Source of the DNA: JAYFQF01 sp034927285
Lineage (GTDB): Bacteria; Bacillota; Peptococcia; DRI-13; UBA5745
DNA length: 64,000 nucleotides
Direction of reading: 5' to 3'
Assembly: GCA_034927285.1 (NCBI GenBank)
Contig: JAYFQF010000016.1
Location: 37,967 to 101,966 of the forward strand
Position 1 is the stretch's first letter, and each line of letters opens with the position of its first letter. The notes under the pieces are model-generated. The model saw nothing but the letters and a program-made list of their open reading frames with translations, had not been told where the DNA came from and did not search any database. Below are positions 5,590 through 14,990 of the stretch, piece after piece. The position numbers and the translations under genes are program-made.

Positions 5590-6954
5590 CTAGGCCGCGT
5601 CGCTGCTCTGCCCGTCTGCTTCTCCGGCTTCCTGGCCTGTCAATTTCCCGGCGTCCAGAGCCGGGGCGGCGAATACCTCCTGGATCAGCTGCTTTACCGC
5701 AGCCTCGTCCAGCACCCAATAAGAAGCGCCGCTGATGGTCTTGGCGTCGCCGGGCAGCATCACCGTCTCCAGGTTGACCTTGCTCATATCGCTGAACTCC
5801 GTGGCCAGGGCCACCATCTGGGCGGCGGTCATATCGGTGGTGAGATTTTCCATCAGGGAAGAAACCAAACCGGGCAGCTTGGGGATCGCGGCCACGCTGA
5901 AGGCCTGCTTCATCAAAGCTTCCAGGAACTTCTGCTGGCGGCCGATCCGGCCGATATCCGCCGTGGGGTCTCCCCGCCAGCGTACATACTGCAGGGCCTT
6001 GTCCCCGGTCAGCTTCTGCTGTCCCGGCATCAGATCGATGCCTTCATCCGGCAGATACATCCGCCTTTCCACGTTATAGTTTACGCCGCCTAAAAGATCG
6101 ATACATTTGCTGAAGCCCTTGAAGTTTACTTCCACGTAATAATGCACATTCACGCCCAGCAGGTTTTCCACGGTCTGCTTCATCCGCTCGGCCCCGCCGG
6201 TGGCGTGGGCATAGTTAATCTTTCTGGTGACGTCGGTGCCGGCGATGGCCGCCCGGGTATCCCGGGGAATGGAGATCAGGTCGATCTCTTTGGTATCCAG
6301 GTTCATGGAGGCCAGAATCGCCACGTCGGCCCGGGCCAGTTCATTGGGGTCCCGCTGGTCCACGCCCATCAGCAGCACAGTCAGGATCTTGGGGATCTGC
6401 GTGCCGCCGGCGCCCCCCTCCTCCCCCTCGCCTATCGGGGAGGTAAAGCCGGTTTCCGGGTCGATCAAAAGCCCTTCTCCCTCGGGGATCAGGGTGGCCC
6501 CGTAAACCTGGCCGGCAAAATAGGAACCCATGGCGAACAAAAGGCAGATCAGGACGCCGAAAAGTATCTTCCAGACCTCCAGTCCTTTTTTGATCTCCCG
6601 CTTATTTACCCGCTCCAGGGGGGGCAGGTCAAAGAAGTCGGCTTTTATCGGCCCACCCTTGCGGTAAGCCTCGGCTCCCTCCTCTGCCGCCACCGCCAGC
6701 TCCGGATTTTGAGCAAGCGCGGAAGCCGCCGTGGCCTGAGCCGCCAAAGCCGCCGCTTCCAGAGGATCCCCACTGGCCGGGGCTTTAGCGGCGGATCCAC
6801 CGGCGGCAGACCGGCCGCTGCCGGATCCGGGCCTGTTGGCGGCAAAACCGGACCCGCCGGCAGCCGGCCCGGCCTTCCCTTCCCGCCGGGACAGGTGGTG
6901 TTTAATCTGATCCAGAGGGAATTCCTCTGTGGCAAAACTGTCTTTGGCGCTCAT
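5590..6954 (-). CDS. LytR-CpsA-Psr (LCP) family wall-polymer ligase
   Basis: LCP enzymes move teichoic acid or capsule precursors from the undecaprenyl carrier to peptidoglycan outside the membrane. The 454-residue protein has a cytoplasmic low-complexity Ala/Gly/Pro-rich N-terminus (residues about 15-100), one transmembrane segment (ILFGVLICLLFAMGSYFAG, about 125-145) and then the LCP domain: ILTVLLMGVDQRDPNE, ADVAILASMNL, LISIPRDTRA, YVEVNFKGF, then GDKALQYVRWR and DIGRIGRQQ with the conserved Arg residues. The ATG at 6954 overlaps the stop of the upstream stalk-domain gene as ATGA, so the two are translationally coupled. A longer reading from 7038 would run back into that gene and is rejected. 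Confidence 0.9.
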   Translation of the reverse strand: MSAKDSFATEEFPLDQIKHHLSRREGKAGPAAGGSGFAANRPGSGSGRSAAGGSAAKAPASGDPLEAAALAAQATAASALAQNPELAVAAEEGAEAYRKGGPIKADFFDLPPLERVNKREIKKGLEVWKILFGVLICLLFAMGSYFAGQVYGATLIPEGEGLLIDPETGFTSPIGEGEEGGAGGTQIPKILTVLLMGVDQRDPNELARADVAILASMNLDTKEIDLISIPRDTRAAIAGTDVTRKINYAHATGGAERMKQTVENLLGVNVHYYVEVNFKGFSKCIDLLGGVNYNVERRMYLPDEGIDLMPGQQKLTGDKALQYVRWRGDPTADIGRIGRQQKFLEALMKQAFSVAAIPKLPGLVSSLMENLTTDMTAAQMVALATEFSDMSKVNLETVMLPGDAKTISGASYWVLDEAAVKQLIQEVFAAPALDAGKLTGQEAGEADGQSSDAA

Positions 6955-7592
6955 TGATCGCCCTCCAAAGCATGATTGTAGTATTTCACTTCCACGGTCC
7001 GGGTCGCGCCGTCCCAGCTTACCGCCGCGCCCAGCCATTGGCTGACGAAACGCACCGGCACCATGGTCCGGCCGCCGATGCTGGCGGGGGCTACATCCAT
7101 CTCCGCCGCCGTGCCGTTTAAGACGGCGGCGGTTTTATCCAGGGTCAGCAGGATACTGCGGTCTTTGGTAACATAGCTGATCTGCCGGGTCTGGCCGTTC
7201 CACTCCACAGAAGCTCCCAGCACATCGCCGATAAAGCGCAGCGGCACCATGGTCCGGCCGTCAATGATCTGGGGCGGCACGTCCAGGCTGCGGGTCTCGG
7301 CATTTTCACTGCCCGGGGCGTACAGCTGAGCGGTGGTTTTTTCCGGCCAGAGCAGCAACCGGCTGACCGTAAGGCTCTCCAGGTTTTGCAGGCTGGCTTC
7401 CAGGGTCTGAGCCCGGCTGTTTAGGCTCTCGATCTGCTGCTCTTTGGGCAGCAGGTATCTCTGCAACAGATTGTCCAGGCCTCCTTTGGTCAGCAGCACC
7501 TCGCCGGCCAGGACCGGCAGGCCGAACAAACTGAGGCTCAAAAGCAAAATTCCCGCCCCCAGCCGGATCTTTTTTCTGTCGAATTTTTTCAC
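6951..7592 (-). CDS. Secreted stalk-domain (copper amine oxidase N-terminal type) protein
   Basis: A 213-residue exported protein. The N-terminus has basic residues then the hydrophobic core AGILLLSLSLFGLPVLAG, an apparent signal peptide or anchor. A short coiled-coil-like stretch follows (about 50-75), then two copies of the copper amine oxidase N-terminal/stalk domain, each with the motif GRTMVPLRFI or GRTMVPVRFV followed by LGA-V-W. These domains are common in surface proteins of Clostridia and probably bind wall material; no copper site is implied. It is coupled (ATGA) to the LCP gene downstream, which supports a cell-wall role for the pair. A weak TAAAAT -10 box lies at about 7645-7655 on the minus strand. 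Confidence 0.85.
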   Translation of the reverse strand: MKKFDRKKIRLGAGILLLSLSLFGLPVLAGEVLLTKGGLDNLLQRYLLPKEQQIESLNSRAQTLEASLQNLESLTVSRLLLWPEKTTAQLYAPGSENAETRSLDVPPQIIDGRTMVPLRFIGDVLGASVEWNGQTRQISYVTKDRSILLTLDKTAAVLNGTAAEMDVAPASIGGRTMVPVRFVSQWLGAAVSWDGATRTVEVKYYNHALEGDQ

Positions 7593-7738
7593 GGAACCTA
7601 TCCTTTCCGCAGGAAATCAGTCGATCCTCAAAAAGATCAGGTCTATTTTATCATAGAATAGAGCTTTTTGCTAAAGGAAAGCGAAGGAACCGGCAAAAAA
7701 AGCCCCCTATATGATGAACATTCTGTGAACTTTTTTCT

Positions 7739-8860
7739 TCATTCCACCCGGATCAGCTCGTATTTCCGGCTGCCCAGCCCGATTTTTTCGCCATGCTCCA
7801 GGCAGGTGCGCCAGTCGGTGCCGGGGTTTACCCGGCAGAAATGATCCTGGCCGGGATGTTCCGGATCCGCCGGACACTCCGCCCCCTTGCTGCCGGGGAT
7901 CACCGGCTGGGCGCAGGCCAGGTCGGCGCAGGCCTGATCCAGGGCCACCGGGTCAAAGGAAGCCAGAAAGCCCACGTCCGGGATAATCGGCAGATCGTTA
8001 AAAGGCATGCAGTCGCAGGAGGGGGAAATGTCGATCACCAGGCTGATATGAAAGGAAGGCCGGTCCTGGACCACCGCCTTGGCGTATTCGGCGATCTTTT
8101 GATTCAGCACGTCCTTGGCGCTGGTCCACTGAAAACGGATGGCCCCAAAGCGGCAGGCTCCCAGGCAGCGGCCGCAGCCGGCGCATTTATCCTGCCGGAT
8201 CACCGCCCGGCCCCGGCTGTCCAGGCCGATGGCCCCCTGGCCGCAGTCTTTTACGCAGGCCCGGCAGCCCCGGCATTTTTCCGGATCCACTTTAAGCCTG
8301 CCGTCGCTGTGCATTTCCAGCTTGCCGGCATGGGAGCCGCTGCCCATGCCCAGGTTTTTAATGGCGCCGCCAAAGCCCGTAGACTCATGGCCCTTGAAAT
8401 GGCTTAAGGACACTAAGACGTCGGCGTCCATGATGGCCCGGCCGATCTTGGCCTCCCGCACCAGGCGGCCGCCCTGCACCGGCACCGCCACGTCGTCGGT
8501 GCCTTTCAGGCCGTCGGCAATGATCACCTGACAGCCGGTGGTAAGGGGGTTATAGCCGTTTTCACAGGCGGCCTCCAGATGATCCAGGGCGTTTTTCCGC
8601 CGGCCCGCGTAAAGGGTATTGGCGTCGGTCAGAAATGGCCTGCCGCCCCGGCTTTTGACCAGATCCGCCACTACCTTGGCAAAATTCGGCCGCAGATAAC
8701 CCAGGTTCCCGGGCTCGCCCAGATGAAGCTTGATGGCGGTAAATTTATCCCCGAAGTCGATATCGGCAAAGCCCGCGGCCAAAATCAGCCGTTCCAGCTT
8801 CTGCAGCAGATTACTGCCCCGTTTGGTCCGCAGGTCGGTAAAATAGACTTTTGACGTCAT
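7739..8860 (-). CDS. DUF362 domain protein with two [4Fe-4S] ferredoxin motifs
   Basis: A 373-residue protein. The DUF362 part carries GDKFTAIKLHLGEPGN, then SLSHFKGHESTGFGGAIKNLGMG. In the middle are two ferredoxin clusters, CRGCRACVKDC and CAGCGRCLGAC, about residues 195-230, followed by the C-terminal part with DPVALDQACADL. DUF362 ferredoxins occur widely in anaerobes; the substrate is unknown but an electron-transfer or Fe-S-dependent reaction is likely. It is on the same strand as upp but separated from it, and ahead of the stalk/LCP pair. Length and motif order are normal for the family. Confidence 0.88.
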   Translation of the reverse strand: MTSKVYFTDLRTKRGSNLLQKLERLILAAGFADIDFGDKFTAIKLHLGEPGNLGYLRPNFAKVVADLVKSRGGRPFLTDANTLYAGRRKNALDHLEAACENGYNPLTTGCQVIIADGLKGTDDVAVPVQGGRLVREAKIGRAIMDADVLVSLSHFKGHESTGFGGAIKNLGMGSGSHAGKLEMHSDGRLKVDPEKCRGCRACVKDCGQGAIGLDSRGRAVIRQDKCAGCGRCLGACRFGAIRFQWTSAKDVLNQKIAEYAKAVVQDRPSFHISLVIDISPSCDCMPFNDLPIIPDVGFLASFDPVALDQACADLACAQPVIPGSKGAECPADPEHPGQDHFCRVNPGTDWRTCLEHGEKIGLGSRKYELIRVE

Positions 8861-8889
8861 TTATTCACTCTCCGTCGTTTCGCCGGAGC

Positions 8890-9525
8890 TTACAGGGTGC
8901 CGAAAAGCCGGTCGCCGGCGTCCCCCAGGCCCGGGTTGATGTAGCCGTTGGCGTTCAATACCTCATCCACGGTGCCGCAGTAGATATGCACGTCCGGATG
9001 ATCCCGGCGGATCCGCTCCACTCCGGCCACCGCTCCGATGATATTCATCAGTTTGATGTTTTTGGCTCCTTTTTCCTTGATGAAGCGGATAGCGGCGGAA
9101 GCCGAGCCGCCGGTGGCCAGCATGGGATCCAAAACGATGGTCAGTCCCTCTTTCACTTCTTCGGGCAGTTTACAGTAATATTCCACCGGCTCCAGGGTTT
9201 CGTGATCCCGGTACAGCCCGATATGGCCGATGCGCACCGTGGGGATCAGGGCCTGGATCCCTTTGACCATGCCAAGGCCCGCCCGTAAAACCGGCACGAT
9301 GGTGATTTTGGGCCCCGTCAGCTTTTTGGTTTTGCAGGGGGCGATGGGGGTTTCCACCATAACCTCCTCCAGGGGCAAATCCCGGGTGGCCTCATAGGCC
9401 ATCAACATGGCGATTTCGTCTACCAATTCCCGGAAGTCCTTGCTGCCGGTGTCTTTATCCCGTAAAAAAGAAATTTTATGCTGGATCAGAGGATGGTCAA
9501 AAATCGTTACATTGTCAAAATTCAT
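8890..9525 (-). CDS. upp: Uracil phosphoribosyltransferase
   Basis: Salvages uracil: uracil plus PRPP gives UMP and pyrophosphate. The 211-residue protein is full length for the family, starts [19 protein letters not shown], and shows the PRPP-binding loop [14 protein letters not shown] (about residues 130-143) and the C-terminal uracil-binding region [20 protein letters not shown]. The ATG at 9525 matches the family N-terminus, and GAGGGCAG lies upstream; an in-frame extension to 9546 is not needed. A minus-strand -10 box (TATAAT, near 9573-9582) suggests its own promoter. In related Clostridia upp often lies near glyA and rpiB; here it is apart from them. Confidence 0.95.
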   Translation of the reverse strand: MNFDNVTIFDHPLIQHKISFLRDKDTGSKDFRELVDEIAMLMAYEATRDLPLEEVMVETPIAPCKTKKLTGPKITIVPVLRAGLGMVKGIQALIPTVRIGHIGLYRDHETLEPVEYYCKLPEEVKEGLTIVLDPMLATGGSASAAIRFIKEKGAKNIKLMNIIGAVAGVERIRRDHPDVHIYCGTVDEVLNANGYINPGLGDAGDRLFGTL

Positions 9526-9666
9526 GTCGCTTCTGCCCTCTTTCACTGTTATTGTGGCATTTCCTAACTAATTATTATATCGGAATCCGGCAGTGATGAA
9601 AACCCGTGTATTCTGTATTTTTACAAAAAAATATGGAAATCCCGCCTTTTACCACCAGGACTTCCA

Positions 9667-9695
9667 TTGACAGCCCAAAAAGGAATTATTATGAT
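9667..9695 (+). promoter_or_regulatory. Sigma-A-type promoter of the MBL hydrolase-mutM pair
   Basis: TTGACA (9667-9672), 17 nt, TATGAT (9690-9695), with the first gene starting 80 nt downstream. Confidence 0.75.
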
Positions 9696-9774
9696 TTAAG
9701 CAGCTGATTTCCGGGCCGGGCCGCCGCGCCCGTTCCGGGACAAGCCTATGATTCAGAGAAGAGTCGGTGATTTT

Positions 9775-10986
9775 ATGTACAAATTATTCAATGTGACCGG
9801 CGGCCGGGGCGGCGACAGCCACCTGGTGACCGGCGGGGAAAAGACGGCGATTTTCGATACCGGCATGGCCTGGTGCGGCCTAAACGTCGTGGACAACATC
9901 AAAGAGACCTTCCGGGCGGAAGGCAGCCCCGGCCGGCGGCTGGATTGTGTTTTTTTGACCCATTCCCATTACGACCATCTGGGGGCCCTCCCCCTGATTT
10001 TACGGGAATGGCCCGAGGCCGTGGTTTACGGCGCGCCTCATGCCCGCTGGGTGCTGTCCCGGCCCAACGCCATCAAAGCCATCCGCAAGCTGAACCAGGG
10101 GGCCGCCGTCTTGTTCAATCAGGGGCAGATGCCGGAATATGACGACGGGCTTTTGCGCATCGACAAAGAGGTAAGCCAGGGCCAGGTGGTGGATCTGGGG
10201 GATTGCCCGGTGGAAACCATCGAGACCCCGGGCCACACTAAATGTTCCCTTTCCTTTTTGGTGGACGGGGAGCTGATGATCGCCAGCGAATCCACCGGCT
10301 ATACCAGTAAAATGGGCCGGGTCAACGCCACTTACATTATCGGGCATAAAGACGCCCTGGCTTCTATCCGGCGCTGCCAGGAACTGGCGCCGAAAAAAAT
10401 CGTTTCGCCCCACTACGGCCTTTTGGATGAGGCGGCTGCCCGGCTATACTGGGCAAAGTGCTGGAACGCCACCTGCTACAGCCGGGACTTTATCCTGGCC
10501 AGGGCCCAAAGCATCAGGGAAGAAGGCCGGGAGCCCTCGGTGGAGGAGATCCTGGAGGCCTGCTACGGTGAGTTTTATGATGAAGTCTGCAAATATGAGC
10601 AGCCTTACCGGGCCTGGCGCCTGAATTACAGCGAGGCCATCCGCACGGTGCTGCGGGAATATCCCGGCGGTCTGGTGCCGCCTGAACTGGCGGCCCAGCC
10701 CCGGCTGACGGAGAACACCGGAATGCCGGAGAGCGCCTGCCCAATGGAAAGCGCCGGGACGGCGGAAAACGCCCGAATTTCGCAAGGCAGTTCTTTTTCC
10801 GGCCCCAAAAAAGCATCCCCTGTCCCGGAAAAGAGCTCCCGGGAAGAGGATGCCATGGGAGGAAGCGATCTGAAAAAATCCGTTCTGAAAAAGTCCGTTC
10901 CGGAAGAATCCGTTCTGAAAGAGTCCGTTCCGGAAGAATCCGTTCCGGAAAAATGCCGGCCGGGGAAGGAGGCGCCTCATGCCTGA
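9775..10986 (+). CDS. MBL-fold metallo-hydrolase with a repetitive tail
   Basis: A 403-residue protein. The N-terminal metallo-beta-lactamase domain starts MYKLFNVTGGRGGDSHLV, has the metal motif LTHSHYDHLGALP (about residues 61-73) and the later ligand region ETPGHTKCSLSF, then SPHYG near residue 217. The fold fits a small-molecule hydrolase; the substrate cannot be told. From about residue 305 the protein becomes low complexity and ends in pentapeptide repeats of the KSVPE type. The ATG at 9775 is preferred over the longer frame at 9748 because it begins at the domain. The last 8 bp overlap mutM (stop TGA within ATGCCTGA), so the two are coupled. Confidence 0.85.
   Translation: MYKLFNVTGGRGGDSHLVTGGEKTAIFDTGMAWCGLNVVDNIKETFRAEGSPGRRLDCVFLTHSHYDHLGALPLILREWPEAVVYGAPHARWVLSRPNAIKAIRKLNQGAAVLFNQGQMPEYDDGLLRIDKEVSQGQVVDLGDCPVETIETPGHTKCSLSFLVDGELMIASESTGYTSKMGRVNATYIIGHKDALASIRRCQELAPKKIVSPHYGLLDEAAARLYWAKCWNATCYSRDFILARAQSIREEGREPSVEEILEACYGEFYDEVCKYEQPYRAWRLNYSEAIRTVLREYPGGLVPPELAAQPRLTENTGMPESACPMESAGTAENARISQGSSFSGPKKASPVPEKSSREEDAMGGSDLKKSVLKKSVPEESVLKESVPEESVPEKCRPGKEAPHA
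10869..10955. repeat. 15-bp coding minisatellite in the MBL gene
   Basis: About six copies of a 15-bp unit of the form GAAGAATCCGTTCCG / GAAAAAGTCCGTTCTG encode KSVLK, KSVPE and ESVPE pentapeptides at the C-terminus, ending 30 bp before the mutM start. The unit length matches the arrays in the SWIM and prmC genes although the sequence differs. Confidence 0.9.
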
Positions 10987-11839
10987 GCTTCCCGAAGTAG
11001 AAACCATCCGCCGCAGCCTGGAACCCTGCCTGGCAGGCTTAAGCATCACCGGGATAAATCCTCTTTATCCCTCGGTGCTGCTGCCCGACGCCGGCATGTT
11101 TTCCCAGGTATTGCCGGGCTTGGAAATCCGCCGGCTTTGCCGCCGGGGCAAATATCTGATCGTAGACTTAAGCGGGGACTGGAGCCTGGTCATCCACCTG
11201 CGCATGACCGGCAAGCTGCTCTGGAAGCCGGCTCCCCAGCCGCCGGCGCTCCACACCCATGTGATCCTTTCCCTGTCCGACGGCTCGGAGCTGCATTTCC
11301 AGGACGTCCGCCGCTTCGGCCGCTGGCGGCTGGTGGAAACCGCAGAGCTCTGCCGGGTACCGGGCCTGTGTACGTTAGGGCCGGAGCCCATCGACGGGGA
11401 TTTTTCTCCCCAGGTTTTCAACGCCCAACTGGCCCGGCGGCAAAAAGGGAAGCTGAAAGCCCTGCTTCTGGATCAGACCGTAGTGGCGGGCCTGGGCAAT
11501 ATCTATGTGGATGAGGCCCTGTTTTTGGCGGGCCTGCACCCCTTGCGCACCGCCGGCAGCTTAAGTCCGGAGGAGACGGCGGCCCTGGCCGGGGCCTGCC
11601 GCCAGGCATTAAATATCGGCATCCGGCACCGGGGCACCACCCTGCGGGATTATCTGGACGGCCGGGAGCAGCAGGGCGATATGCAGAATTTTCTCCAGGT
11701 TTTCGGCCGGGAGGGCGAGCCCTGCCCCCGCTGCGGGGCGGAAATCCGCCGCATCAGGGTGGCCGGCCGCTCCAGCTATTTCTGCCCGGTGTGCCAGCCT
11801 GAAGAAGGCGGCTGCGGGCAAGGAAGAGTGACTGAATGA
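10979..11839 (+). CDS. mutM: Formamidopyrimidine-DNA glycosylase
   Basis: Excises 8-oxoguanine and formamidopyrimidines and cuts the resulting abasic site. The 286-residue protein starts MPELPEVETIRRSL, with the catalytic Pro2 and Glu3. It shows the conserved HLRMTGKLLW block (about residues 73-82), LDQTVVAGLGNIYVDEALF with the Asn of the H2TH region (about 163-181), and the C-terminal zinc finger CPRCGAEIRRIRVAGRSSYF then CPVCQ. All key residues are present. The start codon lies inside the end of the MBL gene, so it is translated from the same message; GGAAGGAGG lies just upstream. Confidence 0.97.
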   Translation: MPELPEVETIRRSLEPCLAGLSITGINPLYPSVLLPDAGMFSQVLPGLEIRRLCRRGKYLIVDLSGDWSLVIHLRMTGKLLWKPAPQPPALHTHVILSLSDGSELHFQDVRRFGRWRLVETAELCRVPGLCTLGPEPIDGDFSPQVFNAQLARRQKGKLKALLLDQTVVAGLGNIYVDEALFLAGLHPLRTAGSLSPEETAALAGACRQALNIGIRHRGTTLRDYLDGREQQGDMQNFLQVFGREGEPCPRCGAEIRRIRVAGRSSYFCPVCQPEEGGCGQGRVTE

Positions 11840-11923
11840 GCGGCGCAAGATAACTGCAGGTCTGACGGCTGAATTCACAACCTGAATTATGACGTACATG
11901 CGGGCTGCAGTCCGCGGTTCATC

Positions 11924-12032
11924 CGCTGATGGCTGCGGTCCTTAATCATGAGACACAGAGTGGGGCATAAGGCCATGCGCTGATGGCTGCAGCCCTTGAT
12001 CATAAGACATGGACCGCGGCATAGGGTCCATG
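11924..12032. repeat. 54-bp tandem repeat between convergent genes
   Basis: Two copies of a unit starting CGCTGATGGCTGC and containing ATCATAAGACA-like sequence and CATAGGGTCCATG-like ends, period 54 bp, with a third partial copy at 12033. It fills most of the gap between mutM and the DUF364 gene and codes for nothing recognisable. Confidence 0.75.
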
Positions 12033-12034
12033 CG

Positions 12035-12895
12035 CTATAGCCGCAATCCCGGTTTTTTTCGCTGCAGGACCGTCCGCTGGGCGTACTTGCCAAAAAAATG
12101 ATAACCGGAGCCGCCTTCGCTGATGAGATCCAGCAATTCGTCGGCTTTTGTTACCTGGATCCCCCCCAGCATGGTCACTCCTCTGGCAAAAAAAGCGTCG
12201 GGCAGCATGCCGGCGGTGGGGCCGGTGACCAAAATTTCAGCCCCGGGTTTTGCCATAGCCAACAATCCCGCCAGGGTATCGTTTAAGATGGTCACCCCGG
12301 TAATCACCAGCAGGTCCGCTTCCGGCACACAGCTTTCCGCCTGCCCTGCCGGGACATAATAGGGCAGCTCCCGCTCCTTGAGGGTCCGGGAATCCTGCTC
12401 CAATACCCGGAAATCCGCGCCGGCAGCCAGCAGTTTTTTCAGCATCGGCACTAACGCGCCCACCACCACGGTCTTGGGATAGCGGGCCACCTCCAATTCA
12501 TCGAAAGCGTCTCCCGTTAAAATTTCATAATCCCGGAGGCTGTCCCCGGGGCCGGCTTTTTCCCAGGCCGCCAGGCTCAGGGCGTTTAAGACCGCGATCC
12601 CCAGGGTGCGCCGCAGGATATTATCACAAAAGAGATCCTCCAGGTATTCCCTTACCGGCCTGCCCCGGAGCCGTCCCGACAGCGGCATGGCTTTTGCGGA
12701 GCTGGGGCAGCATACTGCCCCGGGCATTTCCTTCACCGGGGTGAAGCAAAGGCCGCCCTGCCCTGTGGACAGCTTCACTCCGGTGAAAAACAGGCCCAAA
12801 ACGGCTCTTTCCACAAGGAGGTGATCCAGTTCTTTTCCCAGCCTTTCCTCTACGGCAAAGACCGACTCCCGGAGGATGGAGGTTTCTTGGTTCAT
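12035..12895 (-). CDS. DUF4213/DUF364 protein (putative metal-chelate enzyme)
   Basis: A 286-residue protein with an N-terminal DUF4213-like part and a C-terminal Rossmann-like DUF364 domain: KTVVVGALVPMLKKLL, then EADLLVITGVTILNDTLAGLL and ILVTGPTAGMLPDAFFARGV. DUF364 has been labelled a putative heavy-metal chelation domain; the reaction is unknown. It is the last gene of a minus-strand run after a FecBCD-type ABC importer and a radical SAM protein, which suggests handling of the imported metal or cofactor. The gap to the ABC lipoprotein is 162 nt. The downstream side is a 54-bp tandem repeat. Confidence 0.82.
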   Translation of the reverse strand: MNQETSILRESVFAVEERLGKELDHLLVERAVLGLFFTGVKLSTGQGGLCFTPVKEMPGAVCCPSSAKAMPLSGRLRGRPVREYLEDLFCDNILRRTLGIAVLNALSLAAWEKAGPGDSLRDYEILTGDAFDELEVARYPKTVVVGALVPMLKKLLAAGADFRVLEQDSRTLKERELPYYVPAGQAESCVPEADLLVITGVTILNDTLAGLLAMAKPGAEILVTGPTAGMLPDAFFARGVTMLGGIQVTKADELLDLISEGGSGYHFFGKYAQRTVLQRKKPGLRL

Positions 12896-13057
12896 CTTTT
12901 TTCTCCCCCCTCCCGGCGCCCCGGCGGATTATCTTCTCACTATCCGCCGGGCGTACCGGGAGGTTTTTTCGTTCTTTAGCCCTGAGGCGCCGAAGGCGCC
13001 TTGCTCTCAACGTTTTGCTCTTGCTCCCAGAGCATGTTACTCCAAAGGGACCTCAGC

Positions 13058-14185
13058 TTACTGGCCCACAATGGCTTCCAGCTGGGCATCGTTCAGCTCA
13101 TACCGGAAGAAATGGCTGTAGAAATAGGAGATTTTCTCCTTCAAGTCTGCTGTGCTTTCCAGCTCCGGATACAGCTTATTCATGGTCCAGAACACGGTCA
13201 GGGGCTGTTCCACCGTCCGGTTGCCCCAAACGTGGGCCACGGTGGGGATACAGTAGATGGCTTCCTCTTTTATCGCGGCGATATCGGAGTATAAAGGATC
13301 GGCCATCAACGTTTCTTTCATGGAAACGTCGGTGGTGATCATCATGTCCGGATCCCATTTCAGTACGTCTTCCTGGGTATAGGTGCAGCTGCCCTTTTCA
13401 TTGTCCCAGCTGTTCTGGGTTACGCTTATCCCGCCGGCGGCCCCGATCCACCACTCGGCAATGATATGGGGCTGGGTCAGCTTGTCGATATTGCCGTACA
13501 GTACGGTTTTCTTGGTTTCTTCGGTCAGAGATGCGGTCTTTTCTTCAGCTTCGGCCACCATCTTGTCAAAATAGGCCAGGTAGTCTTTGGCAATATCCTC
13601 CCTGCCCAGAGCCTCGCCCAGCAGCGTTACCGCCGTATTGATGTCTTCCGTCTGCTTCCATTCAAAATAAATCACGTTCAGGCCGTTGGATTCCAGAGGC
13701 TCGATGAGATCCTTGGACATCACCAGGCAAAGATCGGGGTTTAGGGTCAGCACCTTTTCCATCTCGATCTCGCCGTCGGCATTCTGTAAGACCGGCGCGC
13801 CCTTGATTTGCGGGGCAAACTCATACTGCATGGCCCATTTATCGGACTTGGTGAAGCTGGCGGTCATCTCATTGCAGATTTTATCGCCGCAGCCCATCAA
13901 CTCGACAAAGGCGTTGATTACGCCGATGGAGCCAAAGGTGGCGATACTGTCGATTTCCTTGGGCAAGGTGACGGTGCGGCCCGCCATGTCGGTAACGGTG
14001 ACCGTCTCCGCCGCCGTGCCGGAAACCTCTCCCGAGGATCCGGCATCGGGTACGGCCCCTCCGTCCCCGGTCCCCGCTTCATTGGCAGAGGCGCCGCAGC
14101 CGGCCAGCAAGGCCATGGTCATCATCAGAACCAGGGCAAGAGCAATCCACCGGCTAGTTATTGTCTTTCGCGCTTCAACTTTCAT
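13058..14185 (-). CDS. ABC transporter substrate-binding lipoprotein (FecB/BtuF-like)
   Basis: A 375-residue lipoprotein: signal sequence with the core LALVLMMTMALLAG, then the lipobox cysteine at residue 30 (LLAGC). An acidic/Gly linker follows, and then a helical-backbone binding domain with the usual opening TVTVTDMAGRTVTLP and later LTLNPDLCLVMSKD. This class binds ferric siderophores, haem, cobalamin or related metal chelates outside the cell. The sequence does not identify the ligand. The start overlaps the upstream ATPase gene by 11 nt, so the importer is one translational unit in the order permease, ATPase, lipoprotein. Confidence 0.88.
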   Translation of the reverse strand: MKVEARKTITSRWIALALVLMMTMALLAGCGASANEAGTGDGGAVPDAGSSGEVSGTAAETVTVTDMAGRTVTLPKEIDSIATFGSIGVINAFVELMGCGDKICNEMTASFTKSDKWAMQYEFAPQIKGAPVLQNADGEIEMEKVLTLNPDLCLVMSKDLIEPLESNGLNVIYFEWKQTEDINTAVTLLGEALGREDIAKDYLAYFDKMVAEAEEKTASLTEETKKTVLYGNIDKLTQPHIIAEWWIGAAGGISVTQNSWDNEKGSCTYTQEDVLKWDPDMMITTDVSMKETLMADPLYSDIAAIKEEAIYCIPTVAHVWGNRTVEQPLTVFWTMNKLYPELESTADLKEKISYFYSHFFRYELNDAQLEAIVGQ

Positions 14186-14990
14186 TTTTCTTTTCTCCTC
14201 TTTTCAGTATGGGGACGCAGACCTTTTGCAGGCCGCCTCCCCCGGTATTCTTTAACACGGCCTCGGTCACACAAACCGGCACGTGATAAAGTCTGGTGAG
14301 GGTTTCGCTGGTCACCACCTCTTCCGGGCTGCCAAAGGCCATCACGGTCCCATCCCGCATCAGCACCGCTTTGCCGCAGGCCAGGAAGGCGTGGTCCGGG
14401 AAATGGGTAGTCATCAGGATACCATATCCTTCCCGGGCCAAATTGCCAATCATGTTCAGGATTTTGATCTGGTTACTGTAATCCAGGGCCGCCGTGGGCT
14501 CGTCCAGGATCAGATATTCCGCCTGCTGGGCCAAAGCCCTGGCGATCAAAACCATCTGCCGCTCTCCTCCGCTTAAGGTTTGAAAATTTTTGGCGGCCAT
14601 TTCCTGAATCCCCAGATGCTCCATGACCTGGGCGGCGATTTTCCGGTCCTTTGCCGATACCGAGGCTCCCAGCCTCATGTGGGCCACCCTGCCCATTAAG
14701 ACCACTTCTTCCACGGAGTAAGGAAAAGTCAGCTGGCTGGATTGGGATACATAGGCCAGATGAGCCGCCCGTTCCCTGGCCGGCATCCGGGAAATTTCCT
14801 TGCCGTCCAAAAGGATCCTGCCGCCTTTCGGGCGGAAATAGTTCAGCAGGCATTTCAGCAGAGTGGTTTTTCCGGTGCCGTTTGGCCCCAGCAGACACAG
14901 ACATTCTCCCCGCTCCAGCCCAAAGGTGACGTCTTCCAATATCGGCCGCTCCTGTTTATAGTAAAACTTCAGCCGGTCAATCTCGATCAT
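14175..14990 (-). CDS. ABC transporter ATP-binding protein (FecE/BtuD-like)
   Basis: The 271-residue ATPase powers the adjacent FecCD permease. Visible motifs are Walker A LLGPNGTGKTTLL (about residues 32-44), the Q-loop region VSQSSQLTFP, signature LSGGERQ (about 139-145), Walker B LILDEPTAALD and the H-loop MTTHFPDHAF. All catalytic residues are present. Its ATG overlaps the permease stop as ATGA and its own end overlaps the lipoprotein start, so stoichiometric coupled translation is likely. Confidence 0.93.
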   Translation of the reverse strand: MIEIDRLKFYYKQERPILEDVTFGLERGECLCLLGPNGTGKTTLLKCLLNYFRPKGGRILLDGKEISRMPARERAAHLAYVSQSSQLTFPYSVEEVVLMGRVAHMRLGASVSAKDRKIAAQVMEHLGIQEMAAKNFQTLSGGERQMVLIARALAQQAEYLILDEPTAALDYSNQIKILNMIGNLAREGYGILMTTHFPDHAFLACGKAVLMRDGTVMAFGSPEEVVTSETLTRLYHVPVCVTEAVLKNTGGGGLQKVCVPILKRGEKKNES